64,000 bases of DNA from Claveliimonas sp034178805 (GTDB taxonomy: Bacteria; Bacillota; Clostridia; Lachnospirales; Lachnospiraceae): the NCBI RefSeq assembly GCF_050314255.1, contig NZ_JBNPMZ010000014.1:1-64000 (forward strand). Reading direction: 5' to 3'. Position numbers and translations under genes: made by a program. The notes below the pieces were generated by a model that was given only the letters and a program-made list of their open reading frames with translations, had not been told where the DNA came from and ran no database searches. Below are positions 8,647 through 16,887 of the stretch, piece after piece. How positions within the stretch are numbered: the stretch's first letter is position 1; each line of letters begins with the position of its first letter.

Positions 8647-9889
8647 GAAGGGTTTCTTTCATGACTTCTATAAACTCTTTTGAACTTCGGGACATGGAGG
8701 TTTCCTGAGGCAATGCAATAGCGATAGTCCATTTTCCTTCAAGGCTGTCTGATAAAGGATAGCTGATCAGGTCGGTCTGTTCGGAATACAGATGGATATA
8801 AGATTCCGGAAGAAATGTAATTCCTGTTTCTGCCAGTACAAGGCGTTTGATTGTTTCCATATTTTTAGCAGAACAGCATGCAATCGGGTTAAAAGCTACA
8901 CCTGTTAGAATATGGACATTTTCAAAAATTCTCTGAATTACATTTCGCGGAGGCTGTCGCTTTGCAATCAGCACAAAAGGTATATGTGACAGTTTTAGCA
9001 GATCCTGAGCTTCCAGTGGCCTATTCTCTGGTAATAAAAGACGTTCTCGCCATTTTTTGGGTATTACCAGAAAAAACGATTCATCATAACATATCTGATA
9101 ACGAATGTAATCATCATTATAATTATTAATTCTTGACTCTTTTCCAGACATTGCTGTGTCGGTATTTTCGTGTAAAATGCAAAAATCTACCTGTTTCTCT
9201 TTTAACATATTTTTCAGTTTCTGAGAGTTAGCTTCAAGTATCCGTAGTTTGATTCCGGGGAAACGCTTTAAAAATGCCGGCACAATGAGCGGAATCAGAT
9301 GGCTTCCCAGATTAATCGGGATACCTATCTTTACGGTACCAAGTCTGAGATTTTGAAATTCTTCCAGATCTTGATGAATATTCTGAAAAATAGAATGCAT
9401 TTTTTCGATATAAAGAAAAAATGTCTCGCCCTGCATAGTGAGATGCAGTCCACTCCTGACAGTTTCAAAGATTGGGAAGGAACAGTAAGTGTTTAAAGTA
9501 TTGAGCATCTGACTGAGAGATGGCTGGCTGACAAAAAGTACTTTGGCAGCGTTGGAAAGGTTTTTCTTTTTGCGAATCATCAAAAGATGCTCAATTTCCT
9601 GTTCTGACCAGTTATGATAGGCAGGTTGCGAGGATGCAGGAAAAAGAAAATGATTCATTTCTTCAATTACTTTTGTAAATGTATGGGCATACTCCAATAT
9701 CATTTTTCCTTCCGGGGAAGGAGCCAGTTGTTTTTTTGAGTATTGAAACAGACAGCATTCCAGTTCCTTTTCCAGGCTTTTCAAACTTCTTCCGATGGTA
9801 GAAGGATTCTTTTTCAGAATATTCGCAGCATCTTTCATAGTAGTACATTTTTCCAGTGTTATTAGCATTTCTAATTGATTGCGTTTCAT
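8627..9889 (-). CDS. LysR-type regulator with two tandem HTH domains
   Basis: A 420-residue LysR-type regulator, about 120 residues longer than normal. Two LysR-like winged HTH segments occur in tandem: residues 1-60 (LITLEKCTTMKDAANILKKNPSTIGRSLKSLE) and about 95-150 (LLMIRKKKNLSNAAKVLFVSQPSLSQMLNTLN). A single substrate-binding domain follows (LRLGTVKIGIPINLGSHLIPLIV). ATG 9889, preceded on its strand by GGAGAGA, is chosen over longer in-frame starts. It is divergent from a GAPDH gene whose upstream region has repeated motifs, so that gene is the likely target. Confidence 0.85.
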   Translation of the reverse strand: MKRNQLEMLITLEKCTTMKDAANILKKNPSTIGRSLKSLEKELECCLFQYSKKQLAPSPEGKMILEYAHTFTKVIEEMNHFLFPASSQPAYHNWSEQEIEHLLMIRKKKNLSNAAKVLFVSQPSLSQMLNTLNTYCSFPIFETVRSGLHLTMQGETFFLYIEKMHSIFQNIHQDLEEFQNLRLGTVKIGIPINLGSHLIPLIVPAFLKRFPGIKLRILEANSQKLKNMLKEKQVDFCILHENTDTAMSGKESRINNYNDDYIRYQICYDESFFLVIPKKWRERLLLPENRPLEAQDLLKLSHIPFVLIAKRQPPRNVIQRIFENVHILTGVAFNPIACCSAKNMETIKRLVLAETGITFLPESYIHLYSEQTDLISYPLSDSLEGKWTIAIALPQETSMSRSSKEFIEVMKETLPISVQY

Positions 9890-10011
9890 ATAATCTCTCC
9901 CTGATGGAATGTCAGATGTAGTTTGTTGTAAAATTAATGTTTTTTTAAGTGTAACATGTATTGAAAAAAGGAGCAAATAAAAGTGCAATTATCCTGATAT
10001 TTTTATAACAA

Positions 10012-10079
10012 TTGCGTTTTACTTATATCTGTTGTTGCGTTTTACATATTAGACATCGGGAACTATGTCATTCTATAAT
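10012..10079 (+). promoter_or_regulatory. putative gap promoter with repeated operator motifs
   Basis: A 15-base direct repeat TTGCGTTTTACwTAT occurs at 10012-10026 and 10035-10049, 23 bp apart, with a degenerate inverted third copy near 9981-9991. A GACAT/ATGTC dyad sits at 10052-10069, just before TATAAT at 10074-10079. These lie between the divergent LysR and GAPDH genes and are candidate regulator sites. Confidence 0.5.
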
Positions 10080-10152
10080 GTCGATGAAGATATTTGAAGG
10101 CAGGTATGAGAAAAATAATCTCATACTCATTATTAAAAAAGGAGTGTATGAA

Positions 10153-11217
10153 ATGGTAGTAAAGGTTGGTATTAACGGTTTTGGACGTATCGCACGAGTG
10201 ATTATGAGAATTTTGGAGGAAAGAGATACAGATATTGAAGTATGTGGAATTAATCTTCGAAATGCAGATGTAAAGCGTATGGCTTATCAGATGGAATATG
10301 ATTCGGTCTTTGGACGCTTTAAAGGAAAGGTGAGAGCGGAAAAGGATTGTCTGGTTATTAACGGAAAACACATTAAGGTCTTTTCTGAATCGGATCCGGC
10401 ACAGATAGATTGGGCTTCTTGCGGAGCGGAATACATCATTGAGTCAACAGGTGTATTCAGAACACTTGAGGATTGTCGTAAACATTTAAATGGTGGTGCG
10501 AAAAAAGTGATTTTGACTGCCCCTGGGAAGGATGAAAATTTTCCTACTTTCGTTATGGGGGTTAATAATAAAACCTATGATCCAAGTATGACAGTTATAT
10601 CTAATGCTTCCTGTACGACGAATTGTCTTGCCCCGCTGACAAAAGTAATTAACGATGCTTTTGGGATTGAGCGGGCATTGATGTCAACGATTCATTCTTC
10701 GACTTCAAAACAAAAGCCGGTGGATTCAAACGGTGGACGGGATTGGAGAACCGGACGTTCTGTATTTAATAATATTATTCCTTCCACGACAGGTGCAGCA
10801 AAGGCAGTGGGCCTTGTCTTGCCGGAGATGCAGGGCAGAATGACGGGAGTGAGTTTCCGGGTGCCTTCCAATGATGTGTCTGTTATCGATGTAACAATGC
10901 AGTTGAGCAAACCTGCAACCTATGCACAGATTTGTGAGGTTGTAGAGGATGCCAGTCTTACATCTATGAAGGGTATTATTGAATATAATGATGATGAGAT
11001 TGTATCCGGTGATATAAGAGCTAATTTCAATACCTGTGTGTTTGATGTGAAGGCAGGTCTTATGCTGGATGAGACCTTTGTTAAATTGATAGCGTGGTAT
11101 GATAATGAATGGGGTTATTCCAATCAGTGCATCAGTCTGGTTCAGTATATTGCACGTCAGGATGAGAAAGCAATTCATGGCACGGTATGTTCGGAACCGG
11201 ATGTAACGATTGATTAA
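10153..11217 (+). CDS. gap: type I glyceraldehyde-3-phosphate dehydrogenase
   Basis: A 354-residue GAPDH converting glyceraldehyde-3-phosphate, phosphate and NAD(P)+ to 1,3-bisphosphoglycerate. The Rossmann motif INGFGRIAR is at residues 7-15, the catalytic Cys154 lies in NASCTTNC, the His in STIHSSTSKQ, and WYDNEWGYSNQ ends the catalytic domain. The position that carries Asp in NAD-specific enzymes (NDL in GapA) reads NLR here, hinting at relaxed or NADP preference. No pgk/tpi neighbours are present, so this may be a secondary GAPDH under the divergent LysR. ATG 10153 with GGAGTG upstream fits MVVKVGINGF; the longer upstream frame is not coding. Confidence 0.92.
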   Translation: MVVKVGINGFGRIARVIMRILEERDTDIEVCGINLRNADVKRMAYQMEYDSVFGRFKGKVRAEKDCLVINGKHIKVFSESDPAQIDWASCGAEYIIESTGVFRTLEDCRKHLNGGAKKVILTAPGKDENFPTFVMGVNNKTYDPSMTVISNASCTTNCLAPLTKVINDAFGIERALMSTIHSSTSKQKPVDSNGGRDWRTGRSVFNNIIPSTTGAAKAVGLVLPEMQGRMTGVSFRVPSNDVSVIDVTMQLSKPATYAQICEVVEDASLTSMKGIIEYNDDEIVSGDIRANFNTCVFDVKAGLMLDETFVKLIAWYDNEWGYSNQCISLVQYIARQDEKAIHGTVCSEPDVTID

Positions 11218-11395
11218 GTATGGCTATCCTGGTGTTCCCACCATAATTCACATCATTGACCACTCCTGCCGGGGATTCCACATGTGCCAGTTCCCCAAGT
11301 TAGGAATTCCATTGGCGTTAATACATTAAGGTGTAATTTCAATCTTGAAAGTAGTCCGAAATCGTACTATAATACCACTGCGAGGTGACAAGATT

Positions 11396-11830
11396 GTGGA
11401 CATTAGACATAGATTAAACAAAAGTTATAATGAATTGAATGGATTATACCATGATATTAGTATGAAGCTTGGTTTATCAGACAGTGAATCAATGGTTATG
11501 TATATGCTTTATGACACGAAGGAACCGTTGACTCAAAGCGATATTGTAAAGGCTACCGGATTAAGCAAACAGACTCTTAATTCTGCTATCAGAAAGCTTG
11601 AAAAAGGGGAAATCATCCTTCTGGAAAAACTAAATGAAAAATCGAAAAAAATAGTGATGACGGATAAAGGACGAATAATTATTGCTCAAAAGATAAAACC
11701 GTTAGTTGATATGGAAGACCGTGTTTTGGATTCCTGGACGGAAGAAGACAGATTGAAATATCTTGAGCTGATTGAAAAGTTTAAAGAACAATTTGAAAAG
11801 GAAGTAAAAGCGTATGATAAGGGACAATAG
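11396..11830 (+). CDS. MarR family transcriptional regulator
   Basis: A 144-residue MarR-type winged HTH regulator. The recognition segment is LTQSDIVKATGLSKQTLNSAIRKLEKG and the wing LNEKSKKIVMTDKG, flanked by N- and C-terminal dimerisation helices. The open frame extends to TTG 11345, but GTG 11396 with GCGAGGTGA at 11380-11388 gives a typical N-terminus (VDIRHRLNKSYNELNGLY). Its stop lies 17 bases inside the following MATE gene, so the two are co-translated and the regulator probably represses this exporter. Confidence 0.88.
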   Translation: MDIRHRLNKSYNELNGLYHDISMKLGLSDSESMVMYMLYDTKEPLTQSDIVKATGLSKQTLNSAIRKLEKGEIILLEKLNEKSKKIVMTDKGRIIIAQKIKPLVDMEDRVLDSWTEEDRLKYLELIEKFKEQFEKEVKAYDKGQ

Positions 11831-13157
11831 CATCCAGCTATCAGACCATTTCACGTATAAAAAGCTGTTTCGATTTGTTATTGCACCAATATGTACCATG
11901 CTCTTTACATCCATCTACGGTATTGTAGACGGCTTTTTTGTATCGAATTATGTAGGAAAGACAGCATTTGCATCACTAAATCTGGTTATGCCTTATATTA
12001 TGATGATTGCATCAGTGGGATTTATGTTTGGTTCGGGTGGAAATGCGTTAGTATCATTGCACCTGGGGCTTGATGAAAAACAGAAAGCGAAGAAATATTT
12101 TTCTCTTATCGTTTATACACTGATTGGAATAGGTGCGGTTCTTGCTGCTGTTAGTATTTTTCTTGCACCTGGTATCTCGAAACTTCTTGGCGCAAGTGAA
12201 GAAATGCTTCCCTATTGTGTATTGTATTTAAGAATAAATATGATTGGTGTAGTGTTTTTTATGCTGCAAAACCTGTTCCAAAATTTTTTGATTACTGCTG
12301 AAAAACCGAGAATTGGATTTGCCATTACGTTGATAGCGGGATGTACGAACATGCTGCTTGACTGGATTTTGGTAGGGATATGTGATCTGGGTATAGCTGG
12401 AGCAGCGTGGGCAACCGTCACCAGTCAGATCGTGGGTGGTGCTGTTCCGTTTATCTATTTTGCGTTTTCAAAATCCAGTATTCTGAAACTGACAGGTACA
12501 AGATTTGAAGCGAAAGTAATTGCTAAAACCTGTGGTAATGGTGTGAGCGAATTCTTGTCAAATGTATCGGCATCTATTGTTGGATTTTTATATAACCTGC
12601 AATTAATGCATTATGTGGGGGAAAATGGTGTATCTGCTTACGGTGTTATTATGTATGTATCTTTTGTATTTGTGGCGATATATATTGGATATTCTATGGG
12701 AGTCGCACCGATTATTGGGTTCAATTATGGGGCAGGGAACAAAACGGAACTTCAAAATATTTTTAGAAAAAGTGTTGTGATTCTTACAATTACAAATATT
12801 ATAATGTTTGTTATGGCGGAAGTCCTGACAGTACCCATGGCAAAGATATTTGTTGGATATAATCAGGCGTTGAATGAACTGACTGTTCGTGGAATGAGGA
12901 TTTATTCGATTGCTTTTTTGATGATGGGATTTAATGTATTTGCATCTGCTTTTTTTACGGCATTAAGTAATGGAAAGATTTCAGCGATTATATCTGTTAC
13001 CCGTACATTGATTTTACAGTTGGTTATGATATATGTAATGCCAATATTATTAGATGTGGATGGACTTTGGGCAGTGGTAATAGCAGTTGAAGGAATGAGT
13101 CTGATAGTGACAGGTTATTATATTGTAAAAAATCGAAAGAATTATGGATATTTTTGA
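11814..13157 (+). CDS. MATE family efflux transporter
   Basis: A 447-residue MATE exporter with twelve predicted membrane helices. The first helix pair (FRFVIAPICTMLFTSIYGIVDGFFVSNYVG) and the mid-protein repeat (YSMGVAPIIGFNYGAGNKTEL) are typical of the DinF/MepA branch. ATG 11814 overlaps the end of the MarR gene, so efflux is coupled to the regulator, as in other MarR-MATE pairs. Substrates cannot be deduced. Confidence 0.9.
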   Translation: MIRDNSIQLSDHFTYKKLFRFVIAPICTMLFTSIYGIVDGFFVSNYVGKTAFASLNLVMPYIMMIASVGFMFGSGGNALVSLHLGLDEKQKAKKYFSLIVYTLIGIGAVLAAVSIFLAPGISKLLGASEEMLPYCVLYLRINMIGVVFFMLQNLFQNFLITAEKPRIGFAITLIAGCTNMLLDWILVGICDLGIAGAAWATVTSQIVGGAVPFIYFAFSKSSILKLTGTRFEAKVIAKTCGNGVSEFLSNVSASIVGFLYNLQLMHYVGENGVSAYGVIMYVSFVFVAIYIGYSMGVAPIIGFNYGAGNKTELQNIFRKSVVILTITNIIMFVMAEVLTVPMAKIFVGYNQALNELTVRGMRIYSIAFLMMGFNVFASAFFTALSNGKISAIISVTRTLILQLVMIYVMPILLDVDGLWAVVIAVEGMSLIVTGYYIVKNRKNYGYF

Positions 13158-13267
13158 TTATTGAATATAGAAAGATATCAATTGAAGTTTCATTATGGAG
13201 CTTCCTGTATAATTCAAGTATAGGGAATTCCGAGAAAGAAGGTTGAGAAAAAAATACCTCAGTGTAA

Positions 13268-13307
13268 AATAAGATTACTGACTTAGGCGGTTAGTAAAAA
13301 TCTTATT
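13268..13307 (+). other. hairpin in left end of the IS110-family element
   Basis: Arms 13268-13276 and 13299-13307 pair perfectly over 9 bp; an inner helix 13277-13282 with 13290-13295 (one G-U) continues after a three-base bulge, with loop TTAGGCG. It ends just before the transposase ribosome site, so it may control translation or be part of the element's non-coding end RNA. Confidence 0.55.
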
Positions 13308-13326
13308 GAACAGAGAGGTATCTGAA

Positions 13327-14613
13327 ATGAATTATAACACACAGAACGCAAAAATTGCATCCATTACTGAAAAAACTTTAATTGTTGGTATTGATGTCGG
13401 AAGCGAAACTCATTACGCCAGGGCTTTTGACTGGAGGAATTATGAGTATAGCAAAAAGCCGCTGGAGTTCAGTAACACAGAAGCCGGATTCCTGACATTG
13501 AAAGCATGGATGGAAGATATCGCAGAAAGACATGGCAAAACTGCTGTGGTTCCCGGAATGGAGCCGACCGGACATTACTGGTTTGCGTTAGGGAAATTCC
13601 TGCAGGACAGCGGAATGAAGCCGGTACATGTGAATCCCCATCATGTTAAGAAATCGAAGGAACTGGATGACAACAATCCTAACAAGAATGACCGTAAAGA
13701 TCCCAAAACAATTGCAGCACTGGTCAACGAGGGACGGTTTTCGTATCCATATATACCGACCGGTATTTACGCAGAGATCAGGAGCCTTTCTAACCTGCGT
13801 TTTCAGACGCAGGAAGAACTCACAAGGATCAAGAACCGGATTGCAAGATGGTTTTCCATCTACTTTCCGGAATATAAAGACGTATACAGAGATCTAAAAG
13901 CAGTCAGCGGCAGAATGGTGTTGAAGGTAGCCCCGTTGCCAGAGGATATCATGAAACTCGGGGCAGAAGGTGTGAACCAGATCTGGAGAGATGCGAAGCT
14001 GAGAGGCGCTGGAATGAAGAGGGCAAAGACCCTGGTATCAGCCGCAGAGCATAGCATTGGGAGTAAGGAAGCGCCGGAAGCAGCGAGGATGGAATTAAAA
14101 AATCTGCTGAGTGACATGGATGTATATGCGTCAAGGCTGGAGGAACTGCTCCGGAGTATAGAAGAAAAACTAAAGGAGATCCCATATATTGATAAGCTGA
14201 TGGCGATCAAAGGGGTCGGTCTGGTTACAGTCAGTGGTTTTATTGCAGAGGTTGGGGACATTGGACGTTTTGATAATCCCAAACAGCTGCAGAAACTGGC
14301 GGGATATGCGATCGTGGCGAACGATTCCGGCAAGCATAACGGAGAAAGCCGGATCAGTTACCGCGGACGGAAGCGCCTGAGATATGTGCTGTATGAGGCA
14401 GCGATATCGCTGATTGGAAAGAATGCGGAGTTCCGAGAAATACATGAGTATTATCGGAGGCGAAAGGAAAATCCGCTGAAAAAAATGCAGTCAGTGGTTG
14501 CGGTAGCTTGCAAGGTTATAAGGGTATTCTACGCGATCCTTACAAAAGGTATAGATTATGATGCGGAAAAACTGATGGGAGACATCAGGAGGCCGCAGAT
14601 GCAGGTAGCATAA
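13327..14613 (+). CDS. IS110 family transposase
   Basis: A 428-residue IS110-family recombinase. The N-terminal RuvC-like DEDD domain shows Asp in VGIDVGSETHYA, Glu in GMEPTGHYW and the NKNDRKDPKTIAAL motif; a coiled coil follows, then the Transposase_20 domain (IKGVGLVTVSGFIAEVG) with the serine region DSGKHNGESRISYRG. All catalytic positions look intact. ATG 13327 is preceded by AGAGAGGT; an earlier in-frame TTG at 13306 lies in the upstream hairpin. In this family a bridge RNA from a non-coding end guides recombination. Confidence 0.93.
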   Translation: MNYNTQNAKIASITEKTLIVGIDVGSETHYARAFDWRNYEYSKKPLEFSNTEAGFLTLKAWMEDIAERHGKTAVVPGMEPTGHYWFALGKFLQDSGMKPVHVNPHHVKKSKELDDNNPNKNDRKDPKTIAALVNEGRFSYPYIPTGIYAEIRSLSNLRFQTQEELTRIKNRIARWFSIYFPEYKDVYRDLKAVSGRMVLKVAPLPEDIMKLGAEGVNQIWRDAKLRGAGMKRAKTLVSAAEHSIGSKEAPEAARMELKNLLSDMDVYASRLEELLRSIEEKLKEIPYIDKLMAIKGVGLVTVSGFIAEVGDIGRFDNPKQLQKLAGYAIVANDSGKHNGESRISYRGRKRLRYVLYEAAISLIGKNAEFREIHEYYRRRKENPLKKMQSVVAVACKVIRVFYAILTKGIDYDAEKLMGDIRRPQMQVA

Positions 14614-15060
14614 CAACCAGAGACAAAAATAATACCCTTGTCACAGTTGAATTGAGCCTTTAGAAAACAGATCTGAGAGCTGAATTCAGCTGTGACAGGA
14701 AAGTTGAAAGGTATGAGAAACGAGCCGGGAAAACGTCCACTGAAAGGTGCTGGTTTGTGGATTGTACAGAACAGGTCAGTAAGACTTAAGATAAAGAATG
14801 AGCCAGTAGTCGGCAGGAATATTTTCCATAGGGCATGACCCTGACAAGGAGCTAAGCTGACACCCTGGTTATGGACAGGTGGGACGAAGGAAGTTAGGAC
14901 CCTGCAGAAATGCGGGTGATCCTGGTAGACACGGGAGGTACGCTGCCGTAGATGGATGGGTATACACAAGGCCATGTAGAACGGAAAACCAAGACGTTTT
15001 ATTTCGTGTACCCAGAACCAGCTATTTTCGTACCAGATACAGAGAAATGTCCATTCCTAT
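14614..15060 (+). ncRNA. candidate bridge RNA region of the IS110-family element
   Basis: No protein fits this stretch. It begins with a strong 18-bp stem-loop (14640-14657 with 14679-14696, one wobble and one mismatch, 21-base loop). Further downstream lie shorter pairings, for example CCCTGCA/TGCGGG flanked by GGA/TCC at about 14898-14922. A 5' stem-loop followed by internal-loop helices is the published plan of IS110 bridge RNAs; the assignment is inference from position and folding. Confidence 0.45.
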
Positions 15061-15103
15061 GGCTCCTTCTTCTGAGATATTTATTGATGATATATTGAAA
15101 AAA

Positions 15104-15120
15104 TCCTTGATTTTCAAGGA
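15104..15120 (-). terminator. small hairpin, possible minus-strand terminator
   Basis: TCCTTGA/TCAAGGA form a 7-bp stem with a three-base loop. It is preceded by AAAAAA, so on the minus strand the stem is followed by a T tract. It lies between the insertion element and the next gene. Confidence 0.35.
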
Positions 15121-15153
15121 AAAAAGACTTGACTAAATAGGGAGGAAAAGAGA

Positions 15154-15693
15154 ATGGTTTATATTAGTGAAGTCAGAAATACAGCACCGGAAGAATTAGA
15201 TAATCCAACAGCAAAAAAAGTTTATGCAACTTTGGATAAGCTTAAAATTCCCTATGAGTGTGTGACTAACGATGTTGTTGAGACTATGGAAGAATGTATT
15301 GAGGTAGACAAAGCATTAGGTGTGGAGATTCGAAAAAGTATCTTTTTGTGCAATAAAAAGAAAACAAGCTTTTTCCTGGTCGTTATGCCTGCAAATAAAG
15401 CCGTAAATACAACCGAGCTTGGCAATAAGATTGGAGTATCGCATCTTTCTTTTGCACCGGCAGAATATATGGAAGAGCATCTTGGGGCACTTCCGGGTTC
15501 GGCATCCGTAATGGGGCTCATTAATGATGAAGATGATTATGTACAGTTAATTATCGATAAAGAAGTAGCAGATGAAGAGTGGTTTGGATGCAATCCGGGA
15601 ATTAATACTTCACATCTGAAAATGAAGACAGCAGACCTACTCAACAAATTTCTGCCTAAAATCAGACATAAGGCAAAAGTAATTGCATTATAG
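15154..15693 (+). CDS. YbaK/EbsC-type prolyl-tRNA editing protein
   Basis: A 179-residue YbaK/ProX-family trans-editing deacylase that hydrolyses mischarged aminoacyl-tRNA(Pro). Visible family features are LDKLKIPYECVTND at the N-terminus, the conserved lysine-containing KSIFLCNKKKTSFFLVVMP core and the LGALPGSASVMGLIND segment typical of the ProX/PrdX subgroup. RBS GGGAGGAAAAG precedes ATG 15154. It is cytosolic and stands alone behind the insertion element. Confidence 0.88.
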   Translation: MVYISEVRNTAPEELDNPTAKKVYATLDKLKIPYECVTNDVVETMEECIEVDKALGVEIRKSIFLCNKKKTSFFLVVMPANKAVNTTELGNKIGVSHLSFAPAEYMEEHLGALPGSASVMGLINDEDDYVQLIIDKEVADEEWFGCNPGINTSHLKMKTADLLNKFLPKIRHKAKVIAL

Positions 15694-15811
15694 AAGATAA
15701 AAATTGGTACATTCAGCACGATATACTATGCCTAATGTCACTAATTGAATGAATATCTACTGTGTGGATAATATATTATATAAAATAATTACAAAACAGC
15801 AGGGTGACATA

Positions 15812-15839
15812 TTTACAAATGTTTGAAGTTGTGTATAAT
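15812..15839 (+). promoter_or_regulatory. probable promoter of the small ORF/GNAT pair
   Basis: TTTACA (15812-15817) and TATAAT (15834-15839) are 16 bp apart, about 100 bases before the first gene of the pair. The surrounding 15694-15935 region is AT-rich and otherwise featureless. Confidence 0.4.
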
Positions 15840-15935
15840 GGAATTAGAGATAGAGATGTTTGTTTACTTGGTTGTTAGTACATGACAGGGGTATTTTATA
15901 TGAAAAATGAAGAAATTAAGAAAGGGGGAGTTGAG

Positions 15936-16112
15936 ATGAATGCATGTGCAATGAAGCCCAAGTTGCCATATGTAACTAAGAATACACTTACAAGAACTCC
16001 AGCTTCAGAAGAGAATAAAAAAATTACGGAATTTATTAATTCTCATAACTTTTCCTTTGATATTGATTCCACAGGAAAATTGACAAGTATTGTAACAAAT
16101 AAAGGGAAGTAA
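15936..16112 (+). CDS. small protein upstream of GNAT toxin-like gene
   Basis: A 58-residue basic protein (MNACAMKPKLPYVTKNTL at the N-terminus, FSFDIDSTGKLTSIVTNKGK at the C-terminus). AAAGGGGGAG at 15921-15930 fixes ATG 15936; the frame opens earlier at 15882 without a good ribosome site. The stop is separated by one base from the GNAT gene start, so the two are co-translated. It does not look like the ribbon-helix-helix antitoxins that normally accompany GNAT toxins, so an antitoxin role is only inferred from the arrangement. Confidence 0.6.
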   Translation: MNACAMKPKLPYVTKNTLTRTPASEENKKITEFINSHNFSFDIDSTGKLTSIVTNKGK

Positions 16113-16113
16113 G

Positions 16114-16659
16114 ATGACAATTGAGAAATACACAAAAGAATATGCAAAATTAAAAGATCATTTTAAGTGTGGGAATATTGTTATTGATAATTTTTTGAAG
16201 AATGGTAATGCCCTGGACGCAAATCAGGGCATTACTTATGTTATGCTGTCGGATAAAAAAGATTTTATTATTGGATATTATAATATTGAGACAGGTAGAG
16301 TGGATCAAATAGAAGAAGTGGGTGATAATATTTTATATAAGCCTATGGGTGGAACTGTTAATATTAATTATCTTGCCATACATAGTGATTATCAGGGAAT
16401 CAAGGTTGCAGAAGTAGAAGGAAGGAAAATCTATTTAGGAGATATTCTTTTAAATGATTGTGAAAAAAGGATTTTAGATTTAAGAAAACATGTTGGAATT
16501 GCTTTTGTCACGTTATGTTCAACAGATGAAGGTTACCATTTATATAAAATGAGAAATAGTTATGAAGATTTTGAAGAAGATATGAGTAACTTTGTACAGG
16601 AAAGCGATACGAGTTCTCATAAATTATATAAATGTGTCGATGATATTATAGAATCATAA
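16114..16659 (+). CDS. GNAT family acetyltransferase, TacT/AtaT toxin-like
   Basis: A 181-residue protein resembling GNAT toxins that acetylate aminoacyl-tRNA. The start shows the toxin hallmark DHFKCGNIVIDNFL followed by NALDANQGITYVML, comparable with the FxCGNxxLDxFL...Q...TYV pattern of TacT, and then IIGYYNIETGRV (beta strand before the acetyl-CoA loop). The C-terminal half is divergent and its acetyl-CoA pyrophosphate loop is not obvious. It ends at a strong terminator and has its own promoter with the preceding small gene, giving a typical two-gene toxin-antitoxin layout. An ordinary acetyltransferase remains possible. Confidence 0.6.
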   Translation: MTIEKYTKEYAKLKDHFKCGNIVIDNFLKNGNALDANQGITYVMLSDKKDFIIGYYNIETGRVDQIEEVGDNILYKPMGGTVNINYLAIHSDYQGIKVAEVEGRKIYLGDILLNDCEKRILDLRKHVGIAFVTLCSTDEGYHLYKMRNSYEDFEEDMSNFVQESDTSSHKLYKCVDDIIES

Positions 16660-16663
16660 TGCG

Positions 16664-16702
16664 GGTATATCAGACGAAACAGCCTGATATGCCTGTTTTT
16701 TT
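16664..16702 (+). terminator. rho-independent terminator after GNAT gene
   Basis: GGTATATCAG (16664-16673) pairs with CTGATATGCC (16684-16693, one G-U), followed by a seven-base T run at 16696-16702. It isolates the toxin-like pair from the V-ATPase operon. Confidence 0.85.
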
Positions 16703-16798
16703 ACGCTTTTTTGTGTCGCCTTCTCCCTGAATTGGTCGATAGTTTACAATTTTATCCAGTCTAGATAAAAAGAATTTGTAACTTTGTCACAAAAGTGC

Positions 16799-16828
16799 TT
16801 GCAAAAAACATTAGGTTTGTTGTATTAT
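16799..16828 (+). promoter_or_regulatory. promoter of the V-type ATPase operon
   Basis: TTGCAA (16799-16804) and TATTAT (16823-16828) with an 18-bp spacer, about 60 bases before the first gene. No operator is evident. Confidence 0.6.
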
Positions 16829-16887
16829 AGTCTGAATAGAATGTTTTGGATGAAACATAAAATTAGTAATGAAGGGAAGTGAACTTA

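Larger units (their letters stand above)
13250..15060 (+). mobile_element. IS110-family insertion sequence (boundaries approximate)
   Basis: The element comprises a short left non-coding end with a hairpin, the transposase gene, and a long right non-coding end of about 450 bases. IS110-family elements lack terminal inverted repeats, so exact ends cannot be read here; I place them loosely between the MATE gene stop (13157) and the ybaK-like gene (15154). A long 3' end is what I recall for the IS1111 subgroup. Confidence 0.6.
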
